This document shows, one piece after another, positions 42,787-51,976 of a stretch of DNA of 64,000 bases. The notes beneath the pieces were generated by a model. That model was not told the origin of the DNA, made no database searches, and worked only from the letters and a program-made list of their open reading frames with translations. The DNA comes from SIG78 sp045635745 (GTDB lineage: Bacteria; Verrucomicrobiota; Lentisphaeria; Victivallales; Victivallaceae), in the NCBI GenBank assembly GCA_045635745.1, contig JAZTWG010000033.1:3330-67329 (forward strand), read 5' to 3'. The translations under genes were made by a program, and so were the position numbers. Within the stretch, counting starts at the first letter, position 1, and every line of letters begins with the position of its first letter.

Positions 42787-43347
42787 ATGAAAAAGTTTCT
42801 TTTTGTGCTGATGATCGCCGTTTCAGCATTCAGTTTTGCTCCTGCCGCCCAAGGCAATGAAACCATCGAAAAACTCGTGCTTTACCTGCCGAACCGCGTT
42901 GTTGATATGTTCGACCTTTTCTCGGTCAGTCTGGGCTTTGGGCCCAAGGCGCAGATCGAATTGATGGCTACCCGTATGGTGGGTGCCGGTGTCAGCGTGG
43001 GGATGAGTGCCAATCTTTACAAGGATTGCAACCGCCAGTATGGCTGGGGTTTGCAGAATGGCTGGCATTGGCAGCTGCCCGGCTTTATGCAGGAAGATAT
43101 CGAACGGCTCAAAACCAACCGCCTGGTGCAGAGCTACTGGGAAAGCTTCATCGGTACTCCGCTGCCCTCGCAGCGCGTCTATGATTACTACCGCGGCGCC
43201 CGCGACTACTGGCAAATTGGCGGCGCGCTGGGGCTGCTGGTGTGCGGCGAAGTCTACATCAACCCGATCGAATGGGCAGACTTTGCGCTCGGTTTCTTCT
43301 TCCTCGATATCAAAGATGATGACTTTACCTTCGAGAACTTCCAGTAA
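42787..43347 (+). CDS. Exported protein of unknown function
   Basis: I do not recognise a named family for this 186-residue protein. It has a clear signal peptide (MKKFLFVLMIAVSAFSFAPAAQGN). The mature part has LPNRVVDMFDLFSVSLGFGPKAQIELMATRMVGAGVSVGMSAN, a pattern of alternating strands with small residues like that of short envelope proteins, then a Trp- and Tyr-rich middle (YGWGLQNGWHWQLPGF). A position at the outer membrane or in the periplasm is likely but unproven. It has its own promoter and terminator, so it is a single-gene unit. Confidence 0.6.
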   Translation: MKKFLFVLMIAVSAFSFAPAAQGNETIEKLVLYLPNRVVDMFDLFSVSLGFGPKAQIELMATRMVGAGVSVGMSANLYKDCNRQYGWGLQNGWHWQLPGFMQEDIERLKTNRLVQSYWESFIGTPLPSQRVYDYYRGARDYWQIGGALGLLVCGEVYINPIEWADFALGFFFLDIKDDDFTFENFQ

Positions 43348-43373
43348 TCGAGCCGGAGTGTTAGTGTGAATTC

Positions 43374-43413
43374 CGGGGAGTAACGGGGATAACCTGATTG
43401 CTCCCCGTTTTTT
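43374..43413 (+). terminator. Intrinsic terminator
   Basis: CGGGGAGTAA (43374-43383) pairs with TTGCTCCCCG (43398-43407) and runs into six T. It ends the exported-protein gene; the next gene starts eight bases after it without an obvious promoter or ribosome site, so it must rely on readthrough or an overlapping start. Confidence 0.85.
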
Positions 43414-43420
43414 ATTGCAG

Positions 43421-43759
43421 ATGAGTAAAGAATTTGTATGCAAGCGCTGCGGCAACTGTTGCCGTTGGCCGGGATATGTGAGACTGGGGAGCGACGAAAT
43501 CGACTCCATAGCCGCTTTTCTGGGGATGAAAGCTGAAGATTTTATCGCATCTTCCACCCGGTTGACCGGCGACCGCACCGGTTTATCGCTGTTGGAAAAT
43601 CCGGACGGCAGTTGTCCTTTTCTGCTGGAAACTGCAGATGGTCCGGCGTGCCGCATTCAGGCGGTCAAACCCCGTCAATGTCGGGATTTCCCGCTGAAAT
43701 GGAATTTTCCCGGCTGGGAAAAAGAGTGTGCAGGCGGCGTGGATTTTATGAAAGAATAA
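43421..43759 (+). CDS. YkgJ-family cysteine cluster protein
   Basis: This 112-residue protein has the YkgJ cluster: FVCKRCGNCCRWPG near the N-terminus, then CPFL, then ACRIQAVKPRQCRDFP. The set of conserved Cys suggests a bound metal, probably zinc or an iron-sulfur cluster. The function is not known; members are often small cytoplasmic proteins. The ATG at 43421 follows the T run of a terminator by eight bases and lacks a Shine-Dalgarno site; a TTG two codons earlier is the only upstream alternative. gmk starts 31 bases downstream. Confidence 0.85.
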   Translation: MSKEFVCKRCGNCCRWPGYVRLGSDEIDSIAAFLGMKAEDFIASSTRLTGDRTGLSLLENPDGSCPFLLETADGPACRIQAVKPRQCRDFPLKWNFPGWEKECAGGVDFMKE

Positions 43760-43790
43760 ATTTTTTTGAAAATATATTTGAGGTAAAAAA

Positions 43791-44414
43791 ATGACAGCAA
43801 AAAAACTTGGCAGCGCCATCATTATTTCCGGTCCCAGCGGAGTTGGTAAATCCACCGTGTGCGCGAAAGTCCGGGAACAGTTTCCGGAATTGCAATTTTC
43901 CATATCCTGCACCACGCGCAAGCCGCGTCCCGGCGAAGTCGATGGTGTACATTACTACTATTTGAGCAAAGAAGAATTTGAAAAACGCATTGCTGCCGGT
44001 GATTTTATCGAATATGCAAGAGTTTTTGACAATATTTACGGCACCCTGGCCAGCGAAGTGATCGACCGGGTGACAGCCGGAGAGGATGTCTTTCTGGATA
44101 TCGATGTGCAGGGCGCCATCCAAATTCAGGAAGCTGCTGAAAAAAATGAATTGCTGAAAAAAGTTTGCGAATTTATTCTGCTGGCTCCTCCATGTTTTGA
44201 AACGCTGGAAAACCGCTTGCGTTCGCGTGCCAGCGATTCTGCTGAACAGATCGAAATGCGTCTGGCCAAGGCGCGTTATGAATTGAGTTTTTTCCGCAAA
44301 TACAACTATCTGGTGGTCAATGATGATCTGGAAACGGCAGCGGCCAATGTGGCGGCAATTATCCGTTGTGCCGGATTGCGTACCGACCACCTGCCGGAGG
44401 ATTTTCTGCAATGA
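43791..44414 (+). CDS. gmk: Guanylate kinase
   Basis: Gmk phosphorylates GMP to GDP with ATP. The 207-residue protein has the P-loop SGPSGVGKST (residues 13-22), the GMP-binding RKPRPGEVDGVHYYYLSKEEF segment, and FLDIDVQGA. The length is normal. Its stop overlaps the coaC ATG as ATGA. The gene order gmk-coaBC is common in bacteria, where rpoZ often lies between them; rpoZ is absent here. AGG lies upstream of the ATG. Confidence 0.97.
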   Translation: MTAKKLGSAIIISGPSGVGKSTVCAKVREQFPELQFSISCTTRKPRPGEVDGVHYYYLSKEEFEKRIAAGDFIEYARVFDNIYGTLASEVIDRVTAGEDVFLDIDVQGAIQIQEAAEKNELLKKVCEFILLAPPCFETLENRLRSRASDSAEQIEMRLAKARYELSFFRKYNYLVVNDDLETAAANVAAIIRCAGLRTDHLPEDFLQ

Positions 44415-44959
44415 ACGGAACCAAACATGTGGTGCTGGGCGTTACCGGCGGTATCGCTGCATATAAAGCGGCAGATCTGGTGAGCAAACTTACTTCGCGC
44501 GGTATTGATGTGCATGTGGTGATGACCGATGCGGCGACCAAGCTGGTCACACCGCGGACTTTTCAGACACTTTCGCGCAACAATGTAACAACTTCGCTGT
44601 GGGAAACTCCGGATTGGAAACCCGAGCACGTGGCGCTGGGCAATCTGGCTGATCTTATGGTTATAGCCCCCTGTACAGCCAATATGCTTGCCAAAATCGC
44701 ACATGGTATCGGCGATGATGCATTATCCACTTGCGTGCTTGCCAATCAATCGCCGCTGCTGGTGGCTCCGGCTATGAATCCGGCAATGTGGAACAATCCG
44801 GCGGTACAGAGCAATGTGGAAGTACTCAAATCCCGCGGCGTGCATTTTGCCGGGCCGGTTTGCGGGCATGTTGCGTGTGGTGCTGACGGCACCGGACGCA
44901 TGATCGAGCCCGCAGAGATTCTGGAACAGATAATCGAACTTTTGAATATAGAAAAGTAA
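44411..44959 (+). CDS. coaC: Phosphopantothenoylcysteine decarboxylase, stand-alone CoaC
   Basis: This 182-residue flavoprotein decarboxylates 4'-phosphopantothenoylcysteine in CoA synthesis. It has VLGVTGGIAAYKAADL, the active-site His in PEHVALGNLADLMVIAPCTANMLAK, and the substrate clamp VAPAMNPAMWNNPAVQ, followed by the conserved Cys loop in CGHVACGADGTGRM. In most bacteria CoaC is fused to the CoaB synthetase; here the frame stops after the decarboxylase, so CoaB must be a separate gene elsewhere. The start overlaps the gmk stop by four bases. FolD starts 22 bases downstream. Confidence 0.92.
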   Translation: MNGTKHVVLGVTGGIAAYKAADLVSKLTSRGIDVHVVMTDAATKLVTPRTFQTLSRNNVTTSLWETPDWKPEHVALGNLADLMVIAPCTANMLAKIAHGIGDDALSTCVLANQSPLLVAPAMNPAMWNNPAVQSNVEVLKSRGVHFAGPVCGHVACGADGTGRMIEPAEILEQIIELLNIEK

Positions 44960-44981
44960 TCATATACAGGAATATAAAATC

Positions 44982-45878
44982 ATGGAACCTAAAATCCTTT
45001 CAGGTAAAGAGTGTGCTGCCAGCGTAAATGCCGAAACTCAGGCGATGGCGGAAAAATATATTGCCAAATACGGTATTGCTCCGGCGTTGGCGGTAATATT
45101 GATCGGCGATGATCCGGCCAGTTGTGTTTATGTTAACAGCAAAGCGCAGAAGTGTGTGGAGCTGGGTTTGCGCAGTGAAAAATTCCTGCTCGATAAAGAT
45201 GCCACCATGGATGAAGTGCTGGCTCTTATCGACAAACTCAATAACGATCCCACTATTCACGGCATACTTGTGCAGTCGCCGCCGCCGCCGCAAATCGACG
45301 AAGAAAAAGTCATTGCCGCCATTGATCCGGCAAAAGATGTGGATTGTTTCCACGCTCTTAACGTGGGCAAGATGCTCATTGGTAAAACCGATGGATTTTT
45401 TCCCTGCACTCCGTATGGTGTACTCAAGATATTGGAATATTACAATATCGATCCCGCCGGCAAGCATGTGGTGGTCATCGGCCGCAGTAATATTGTGGGC
45501 AAACCGCTTATGGCCCTTATGGTGCAGAAAGCCAAAGGCGCCAATGCCACCGTTACTTGTGTGCATTCCGGTACAGCTGATCTTGCCAGTTACACCCGGC
45601 AGGCAGATATTCTGATTGCCGCCATCGGCAAAAGTGAATTTGTCAAAGCCGACATGGTCAAAGAAGGGGCGGTGGTAATCGATGTGGGCATCAACCGCAT
45701 TCCCGATGCCACCAAAAAATCCGGCAGTCGTCTGACCGGCGATGTCGCTTATGCGGAAGTGGCTCCCAAAACATCCGCCATTACGCCGGTGCCCGGTGGT
45801 GTAGGCCCTATGACTATTGCCATGCTTATGCGTAATACAGTGCGTGCAGCTTTGATGGCTGCCGGTGAAAAACTTTGA
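44982..45878 (+). CDS. folD: Methylenetetrahydrofolate dehydrogenase/cyclohydrolase FolD
   Basis: FolD interconverts methylene- and formyl-tetrahydrofolate with NADP+. The 298-residue protein has the catalytic Lys in SCVYVNSKAQKCVELGL, the NADP fold VVVIGRSNIVGKPLMAL, and the end TPVPGGVGPMTIAMLM. The folate-site block reads VQSPPPPQID, where most enzymes have VQLPLP. AGGA precedes the ATG at a slightly long distance. It is followed 24 bases downstream by the GH20 gene. Confidence 0.95.
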   Translation: MEPKILSGKECAASVNAETQAMAEKYIAKYGIAPALAVILIGDDPASCVYVNSKAQKCVELGLRSEKFLLDKDATMDEVLALIDKLNNDPTIHGILVQSPPPPQIDEEKVIAAIDPAKDVDCFHALNVGKMLIGKTDGFFPCTPYGVLKILEYYNIDPAGKHVVVIGRSNIVGKPLMALMVQKAKGANATVTCVHSGTADLASYTRQADILIAAIGKSEFVKADMVKEGAVVIDVGINRIPDATKKSGSRLTGDVAYAEVAPKTSAITPVPGGVGPMTIAMLMRNTVRAALMAAGEKL

Positions 45879-45901
45879 GCAGTGCGGGAGGAAAAATAAA
45901 T

Positions 45902-47785
45902 ATGAGCAAGTGGTATTGGAGCGCGGAAAAGACTCCGGTTGAATTGCATGAAATGCTCAAAAGTCTGGGGGAACTCTTTGATCTGTCCGAAGGCGCCGGG
46001 GATAAATCGATAACTTTTGAACGCATTTCCGGCGAGGGCGTGATAAGCGAAGTGGAGTTTTCCGGAACAGCAGCTGCTGTTGTGCGTTACAATACAGTCA
46101 GCGCCGCCGCCCGTGGGCTGGGTAGCGCTATGGCCAATATTGCGGGGCGGCAGAGTACTGATTTTACCATGCTGGGGATCATGATCGATTTGTCGCGCAA
46201 TCTGGTGTTCAATATACCCTACATGATCAAGGTGTTCCGGCGTTTGGCGCTGTTGGGATTCAATACTGTTCTGCTCTATTGCGAAGATACTTATGAATTG
46301 CCGGGTGAACCGGCATTCGGTATGATGCGCGGCCGTTATACTGCCGAAGAGATCCGTACTCTCGATGATGCCGCTGCTGCGGTGGGTATTGAACTTATGG
46401 GTTGTATCCAGACTCTGGGGCACATGGCGCAGATCCTGCGATGGGAACAGGCCTATGGCGATATAAGAGATACTGCCAGTGTTATGCGCGTAGATGTGGA
46501 ACGCACGCATGAACTTATCGGTAAAATGCTGGATTTCTGGAGCGGAAATCTCCGCAGCCGCCGTATTCATGTGGGCATGGATGAAACCCACGATCTCGGC
46601 CGAGGCCGTTACCTTGATCATAAAGGTTATAAATCAGGCTTTGAACTTTTTACCCAACAACTCAATCTGGTCAACGATGCCTGTGTGAAACGCGGACTCA
46701 AACCGATGATCTGGAGCGATATGTTTTTCCGGCTGGGCAATCCCCGGCAGGCATATTACGACCTCAACAGCAATATTCCCGCTGAAGTGCGTGCCGCCAT
46801 ACCCAAAAATACCCAGCTGGTATACTGGGATTATTACACGGTGGATCAGGATTTTTACGAAAAGTTCATCGATATGCATCAGGAACTCAATGGCGAACAG
46901 CCTGTTATGGGGGCCGGGGCGTGGATCTGGAGCCGGCTCTGGTACGATCACGAACACAGCGCCATTGCCAACCGCGCGTGTATCAACGGCTGCCGCAACC
47001 GGAAACTCAAAGAGATCTTCTTTACCATGTGGGGCGATGATGGCGCGATCTGTCATTGGGATTCGGCATGGACCGGTTTGGCGGAAATATCGGATCTGGC
47101 TTACGGTATTGATGATGAAGATCACACCTCCCGCCGCTACAATGCGCTGACCGGCAGCGATTATTTTATCAACAAGATGCCAGCCAGACTGCACCACATT
47201 ACCGCCAGATCCGGCAAAGAATTCACCATGCCGGTTTATCACAACAGCGATCTGGCAATATTCTGGGACGATCTGCTGCAGGGGATCGGTTTCCGCAATC
47301 TGCAGGTGATGGATAAAGATTTTGTGCCGGAAATACTCCGCGATTTCAACGATATACTGGAGGCCATCGGCCCCTGCCGTAACGATGACCGCGGCAGCAA
47401 TTTGAATTATGCGTGGCTGCTTACCCGTTATATGCTCGACAAACTAACATGCCGCATAAAACTGGTCGAAGCTTACGAAAAAGGCGATAAAGCCGCTTTG
47501 AAACAGCTGGCCGAAACCGATATACCCGGTCTGGCGGCGGAGTTTGATGAAGTGATGAAAGAATTCCGCAAACAGTGGCTGGCGGCCGGCAAAGTTTTCG
47601 GTTTGGAGACCATGCAGCACCGTATGGGCGGGCAGAAAGAACGCATTTTGGAAGCAGCAAGGCGCATAAGTGAATATCTTGCAGGAAGTTGCTGTAAACT
47701 GGAAGAACTGGAACAGCCGCTTCCGGTAAAGCCGGAACGCATGGCGATATATTGCGATATGGCCAGTGGAAGCGTAATGGTTTGA
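45902..47785 (+). CDS. Glycoside hydrolase family 20-like beta-N-acetylhexosaminidase
   Basis: This 627-residue intracellular enzyme should release terminal N-acetylhexosamine. An N-terminal GH20b-type domain (residues 1-85) precedes the barrel, which opens with FTMLGIMIDLSRNLVFNIPYMIKVFRRLALLGFNTVLLYCEDTYELPGEP. The catalytic Asp-Glu pair lies in HVGMDETHDLG (about residues 227-228). It has no signal peptide, so it acts on imported sugars, and resembles the exo-type cytoplasmic GH20 enzymes rather than the secreted ones. ATG 45902 has GGAGGA upstream. The unusual neighbour is folD. Confidence 0.88.
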   Translation: MSKWYWSAEKTPVELHEMLKSLGELFDLSEGAGDKSITFERISGEGVISEVEFSGTAAAVVRYNTVSAAARGLGSAMANIAGRQSTDFTMLGIMIDLSRNLVFNIPYMIKVFRRLALLGFNTVLLYCEDTYELPGEPAFGMMRGRYTAEEIRTLDDAAAAVGIELMGCIQTLGHMAQILRWEQAYGDIRDTASVMRVDVERTHELIGKMLDFWSGNLRSRRIHVGMDETHDLGRGRYLDHKGYKSGFELFTQQLNLVNDACVKRGLKPMIWSDMFFRLGNPRQAYYDLNSNIPAEVRAAIPKNTQLVYWDYYTVDQDFYEKFIDMHQELNGEQPVMGAGAWIWSRLWYDHEHSAIANRACINGCRNRKLKEIFFTMWGDDGAICHWDSAWTGLAEISDLAYGIDDEDHTSRRYNALTGSDYFINKMPARLHHITARSGKEFTMPVYHNSDLAIFWDDLLQGIGFRNLQVMDKDFVPEILRDFNDILEAIGPCRNDDRGSNLNYAWLLTRYMLDKLTCRIKLVEAYEKGDKAALKQLAETDIPGLAAEFDEVMKEFRKQWLAAGKVFGLETMQHRMGGQKERILEAARRISEYLAGSCCKLEELEQPLPVKPERMAIYCDMASGSVMV

Positions 47786-47889
47786 TTTTCTTCAAAAAAA
47801 AAGCGTTTTGGAGCTTGAAAAATCAAATCAACCGGATTAAATTATGTACATAAACATGTGTAATCACCAATAAAAAGAGAGTTTGAAAA

Positions 47890-48345
47890 ATGGAAAAAGT
47901 TTCATTCGGCAAGATCCTTACCAAAGATTCGATCGTAGTTTTGCACGCGGAAGATAAAAAAACCGCCTTTGACCAGCTGGTGGCCAAGGTGTCGGATTTG
48001 GCGCACCTGGACCGCGACGTAGTCTCCCGTCTGGTTTGGAAACGTGAAAATATGATGCCCACCGGTGTCGGTCAGGGTTTGGGTTTGCCCCACATCCGCG
48101 TTGAACGCATGGATGCCCCGGTGATCGTGATCGGTGTTTGCGCCAATGCCATTACTGATTATCAGACTCAGGATGGCGAACCGGTGCGCGTGATCGTGTT
48201 TATTGCCGCCGACGATGCTGATCAGGAAGGTTACTTGAGCTTGCTCAGCAGCGTTTCCAGCAAGATGCGTAACGCTGATCTGATTGCTGAAATTCTCGAA
48301 AACATCACCAAGCCCGCGCAGATACTTAAGCTGCTGCAGGATTGA
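47890..48345 (+). CDS. PTS EIIA-like protein (PtsN/fructose type)
   Basis: This 151-residue protein is a EIIA type-2 domain. The phosphorylated His is His68 in GVGQGLGLPHIRVE, and the rest has the standard order (SIVVLHAEDKKTAFDQLV, FIAADDADQEGYLSLLSSVS). No IIB or IIC partner is next to it, so it is likely a regulatory PtsN-type protein that reports the state of PEP and nitrogen or potassium rather than carrying sugar. It is followed 21 bases later by a small conserved protein. Confidence 0.9.
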   Translation: MEKVSFGKILTKDSIVVLHAEDKKTAFDQLVAKVSDLAHLDRDVVSRLVWKRENMMPTGVGQGLGLPHIRVERMDAPVIVIGVCANAITDYQTQDGEPVRVIVFIAADDADQEGYLSLLSSVSSKMRNADLIAEILENITKPAQILKLLQD

Positions 48346-48366
48346 TAAGTCAGAGCGGGGAGCAGT

Positions 48367-48762
48367 ATGAATTCCGAAGGCAAGCTGGGCGCAAAAGCGC
48401 AAATCGATTTTCACTGTCTTGATAGTGAAAATTGCGATGGGGTGGTCAAATTCAACCTTGCAGAGATCTGTGACGAGGATTTTCAGGCGGTTTGTCCCAA
48501 ATGCCATCGGGCGTATGAACTCGACGGCGCTTTGCGTGATAAACTCATGCGGATGATGAAGCTGGTGGCCGCCATCCGGGATGCAGAAGATATTCTGGGC
48601 GACAGTTCGGTGGCTGTAACAGTGGCCGGCGCCCGGGAAGTGAAGATCCCGTACGCGCTTCTGCTGACCAGACTCAACACGCTTATTACGCTGAATTTCG
48701 GCGATAAAAAGGTGGATTTCCACTTGTGGATCGAGCCGTCATCGCCGGAAACTTTCCGCTGA
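48367..48762 (+). CDS. Unknown small protein with an N-terminal zinc-ribbon-like part
   Basis: I do not recognise this 131-residue protein. Its N-terminal half has cysteines spaced like a zinc knuckle (FHCLDSENCDG ... ICDEDFQAVCPKCHRAYEL), and the remainder is helix-strand with no membrane segment. It has GGGGAG upstream of the ATG. It follows the EIIA-like gene in the same direction and precedes secA, so it probably shares a transcript with the EIIA gene, and a PTS-linked role is possible but not shown. Confidence 0.55.
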   Translation: MNSEGKLGAKAQIDFHCLDSENCDGVVKFNLAEICDEDFQAVCPKCHRAYELDGALRDKLMRMMKLVAAIRDAEDILGDSSVAVTVAGAREVKIPYALLLTRLNTLITLNFGDKKVDFHLWIEPSSPETFR

Positions 48763-48776
48763 AAAGATGTGGAATT

Positions 48777-48833
48777 TGTCAACAGCTGCACCAGAAAACT
48801 GTTTGTTGACAGAAAAAGTGAAAAAAATATTTT
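48777..48833 (+). promoter_or_regulatory. secA promoter within an inverted repeat
   Basis: TTGACA (48806-48811) and TATTTT (48828-48833) are 16 bases apart. TGTCAACA (48777-48784) and TGTTGACA (48804-48811) form an 8-base inverted repeat that covers the -35, extended by ACAG/CTGT inside. This is arranged like an operator. Confidence 0.55.
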
Positions 48834-48848
48834 TTTAACATATGTTTG

Positions 48849-48883
48849 ACCGTCCCTGCGGAGTGAAAATTCCCCCGGACGGT
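48849..48883 (+). promoter_or_regulatory. Hairpin in the secA leader
   Basis: ACCGTCC (48849-48855) pairs with GGACGGT (48877-48883), seven base pairs with a 21-base loop, about 35 bases before the secA ATG. It has no T run, so it is not a terminator; it may affect translation or mRNA stability. Confidence 0.45.
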
Positions 48884-48915
48884 GCGGGCATTTATAGGAG
48901 AGTCGAGATTTTTAT

Positions 48916-51900
48916 ATGCTGACAGGTTTGTTGAAATTGATTTTTGGTACCAAGAGCCAGCGCGACGTGAGACGCATGCTGCCGATTGTGGCAAAGATCA
49001 ACCGGATAGAAGTGGAGCTGCAGGCTCTTACCGATGAAGAATTGCAGGCAAAAACCGTTGAATTCCGTCAGCGGCTCGCCAACGGCGAAAGCGTCAACAG
49101 TTTGATGTGCGAAGCTTTTGCGGTGGTCAAAAATGCCTGCCGCAGAATGTGCGGCAAAACGGTTTCGGTTTGCGGGCAGGATCTGGTCTGGAACATGGTG
49201 CCGTTTGATGTGCAGATCATGGGGGCTATTGCCCTGCACCGCGGCGGTATTGCTGAAATGGCGACAGGGGAAGGTAAAACTCTGGTGGCGACTATGCCGC
49301 TTTATCTGAATGCACTTACCGGGCGCAACTGTCAGTTGGTTACGGTCAACGACTATCTGGCACGGCGTGACAGCGAATGGATGGGGGCCATTTACAAGTT
49401 TCTCGGCCTGACGGTCGGCTGTCTGCAGAATATGATGCCGCCGGATGAACGGCGCGCACAGTATGCCTGCGATATAACTTACGGTACCAACAGCGAATTC
49501 GGCTTTGACTATCTGCGCGACATGGGCATGGCAAATGATGTGGATCAGCTGGTTCAGCGCGATCACTTTTACGCCATTGTTGACGAAATCGACAGTATTC
49601 TGATCGACGAAGCGCGTACGCCGCTGATCATTTCCGGTCCGGTGCCCATGTCCAACAAAGAGCAGTTTCAGGAGATCCGCCCGTTGGTGGCCGATGTTTA
49701 CAGTAAACAGAATCTGCTCTGTTCGCGTTTGATCAAAGAAGCGCGGGAAGCTTTGGATAACGGCGCTGAAGGCGATGCCAGAACGCAGGCGATGACCAAA
49801 CTTTTGCAGGTCAAATTTGGTATGCCTACGCACAAGCAGCTTTTGCACGTGCTGGAAAACGGCGATCTTTTGAAAGAGCTGGAAAAACTGGAAGCTTTTG
49901 TCCGCAGCGACAACAACCGCGGCATGATCCAGGAAGTGCAGAGCGTGCTCTACTTTACCATTGACGAAAAGACCCACGAAGCGGATTTGACCGAAAAGGG
50001 CCGCAACGCGGTCGCTCCGGATAATCAGGATGCATTTGTGCTGCCGGATCTGCTTCAGGAGATCCACCGGATCGAAAACGATGAATCGCTGGCGGAAGAT
50101 AAGCGCGCCGAAGCCAAACAGCAGTTTGAAGAAAGCTATGCCGCCAAGAGTGAGCGTTTGCACAATCTTTCGCAGCTTTTGAAAGCCTATTGCCTTTTTG
50201 AAAAAGATGTACACTATGTGGTTCAGGAAGGCAAAGTCATGATTGTGGATGAACACACCGGCCGTCTGATGCCGGGCCGGCGTTTCAGTGATGGCTTGCA
50301 TCAGGCGCTGGAAGCCAAGGAAAATGTGGCTATCGAGCAGGAAACGCAGACCATGGCCACGATCACCATTCAGAATTACTTCCGTATGTACGATAAACTT
50401 TCCGGCATGACCGGTACAGCGGAAACCGAAGCCAATGAATTTCACCAGATCTACAAGCTGGATGTTACGGTGATCCCCACCAACAAACCCTGTATCCGCA
50501 AAGATGACAACGACTCGATCTTCAAGACCAAGCGCGAAAAATTCAATGCGATCATCGAAGATGTGGAAGAACGTCATGCCGCCGGTCAGCCGGTGCTGCT
50601 GGGGACGATTTCGGTGGAAGATTCTGAAATTCTGAGCCGTATGCTCAAGCGCAAAAATCTGCCCCACCATGTTTTGAACGCCAAAAATCACCAGTACGAA
50701 GCCGAAATCGTGGCGCAGGCCGGGCAGAAAGGCGCGATCACGGTGGCTACCAACATGGCCGGGCGCGGTACCGACATCAAACTTGGAGAGGGCGTTACCG
50801 AGCTGGGCGGTCTGCATGTTATCGGCAGCAGCCGTCATGACTCGCGGCGCATTGACCGCCAGCTGCGCGGCCGTTGTTCGCGTCAGGGCGACCCGGGTTC
50901 GTCGAAGTTTTATGTTTCGCTGGAAGATAATCTGATGCGTCTTTTCGGTTCGGACAGAATTGTCAAGATCTTTGAACGTTTTGGCATCGAAGAAGGCGAA
51001 GAACTGCAGCACCCCTTCCTGAACCGTTCGATCGAAACGGCTCAGCGCCGGGTCGAACAGCAGCATTTTTCCATCCGTAAACGCACGCTTGAGTTTGACG
51101 ATGTGATGAATAAACAGCGCGAGATCATCTACGGTCTGCGTAAAGAAACGCTCTTTACCGATCACCCCGGCGATGTGCTTATGAAGCTGGTGGAAGATAT
51201 GGTCTACGACGAAATCATGCTGGCTGGCACTCCTTCGGAGAAAGCCGCCAAAAATGATTGCAATTTCAACTGGGATCAGCTGCTTTACAAACTCAACAGT
51301 ACCTTCCCCATTGAATTCACCCGCGAGGAAATGACTGCCGGTGTGGTCAAGAATGAAGTGGTCGATCCCGAAGCACTCACCATTCAGATCTCCGATAAAA
51401 TCGGTGAAGCGTATAAAGTTCGTAATGCTCATCTGGAAGCTGAACAGCTTTTGTGGTTGGAGCGTCATACCGTGCTCGATGCCATTGATCAGCTCTGGCA
51501 GGAACACTTGTATACCATGGATCAGCTGCGTTCAAGCATCTATCTGCGGACCTATGCACAGAAAGATCCGCTGGTGGAATATAAAAACGAAGCGTTCACC
51601 ATTTTTGAGATGATGATGCGTTCGGTGCGTAAACGCATAGCTGAAAACATGTTCCGGGTCACGATCACTTCGCTGAGCGATCTGGAAGCCATGTATGCTG
51701 CCATGCCGCAGGAATTTTCCGGCGGCGAGCTGCCCGAAGAATTGCTGGCTGTGCTTCAGGCCAGACTGGCAATGCAGGCACAGGCGGAAAATATTACCAT
51801 CGATGGTAATATGCCCGGCGATGCGGCAAATTTCAGTGTGCCGCCGCAGGAACCGGTAGTGCTGCAGCCGGCAGTCAGATCGACACCTAAAATCGGAGCT

Positions 51901-51957
51901 AATGACCCCTGTCCTTGCGGCAGCGGCAAGAAATATAAAAAATGTTGTGGAAAATAA
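48916..51957 (+). CDS. secA: Preprotein translocase ATPase SecA
   Basis: SecA drives protein export through SecYEG. The 1013-residue protein has Walker A MATGEGKTL (115-122), the DEVD-type motif VDEIDSILIDEARTPLI near 216-235, a long preprotein-crosslinking region of the kind seen in Bacteroidetes and PVC bacteria, the GMTGTAETEANEF block, the VATNMAGRGTDI motif and the RQGDPGSSKF motif. It ends with a SEC-C zinc motif, NDPCPCGSGKKYKKCCG (about 993-1011). The ATG has GGAGAG upstream. It is followed by purL after 19 bases. Confidence 0.97.
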   Translation: MLTGLLKLIFGTKSQRDVRRMLPIVAKINRIEVELQALTDEELQAKTVEFRQRLANGESVNSLMCEAFAVVKNACRRMCGKTVSVCGQDLVWNMVPFDVQIMGAIALHRGGIAEMATGEGKTLVATMPLYLNALTGRNCQLVTVNDYLARRDSEWMGAIYKFLGLTVGCLQNMMPPDERRAQYACDITYGTNSEFGFDYLRDMGMANDVDQLVQRDHFYAIVDEIDSILIDEARTPLIISGPVPMSNKEQFQEIRPLVADVYSKQNLLCSRLIKEAREALDNGAEGDARTQAMTKLLQVKFGMPTHKQLLHVLENGDLLKELEKLEAFVRSDNNRGMIQEVQSVLYFTIDEKTHEADLTEKGRNAVAPDNQDAFVLPDLLQEIHRIENDESLAEDKRAEAKQQFEESYAAKSERLHNLSQLLKAYCLFEKDVHYVVQEGKVMIVDEHTGRLMPGRRFSDGLHQALEAKENVAIEQETQTMATITIQNYFRMYDKLSGMTGTAETEANEFHQIYKLDVTVIPTNKPCIRKDDNDSIFKTKREKFNAIIEDVEERHAAGQPVLLGTISVEDSEILSRMLKRKNLPHHVLNAKNHQYEAEIVAQAGQKGAITVATNMAGRGTDIKLGEGVTELGGLHVIGSSRHDSRRIDRQLRGRCSRQGDPGSSKFYVSLEDNLMRLFGSDRIVKIFERFGIEEGEELQHPFLNRSIETAQRRVEQQHFSIRKRTLEFDDVMNKQREIIYGLRKETLFTDHPGDVLMKLVEDMVYDEIMLAGTPSEKAAKNDCNFNWDQLLYKLNSTFPIEFTREEMTAGVVKNEVVDPEALTIQISDKIGEAYKVRNAHLEAEQLLWLERHTVLDAIDQLWQEHLYTMDQLRSSIYLRTYAQKDPLVEYKNEAFTIFEMMMRSVRKRIAENMFRVTITSLSDLEAMYAAMPQEFSGGELPEELLAVLQARLAMQAQAENITIDGNMPGDAANFSVPPQEPVVLQPAVRSTPKIGANDPCPCGSGKKYKKCCGK

Positions 51958-51976
51958 CTTGCAGAGGAGTTGAAAT

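Noticed and set aside
48892..51507. 871-codon open frame opposite secA
   Set aside because: Antisense shadow caused by codon use; the composition is Phe/His-rich with no motif, and secA is certain.
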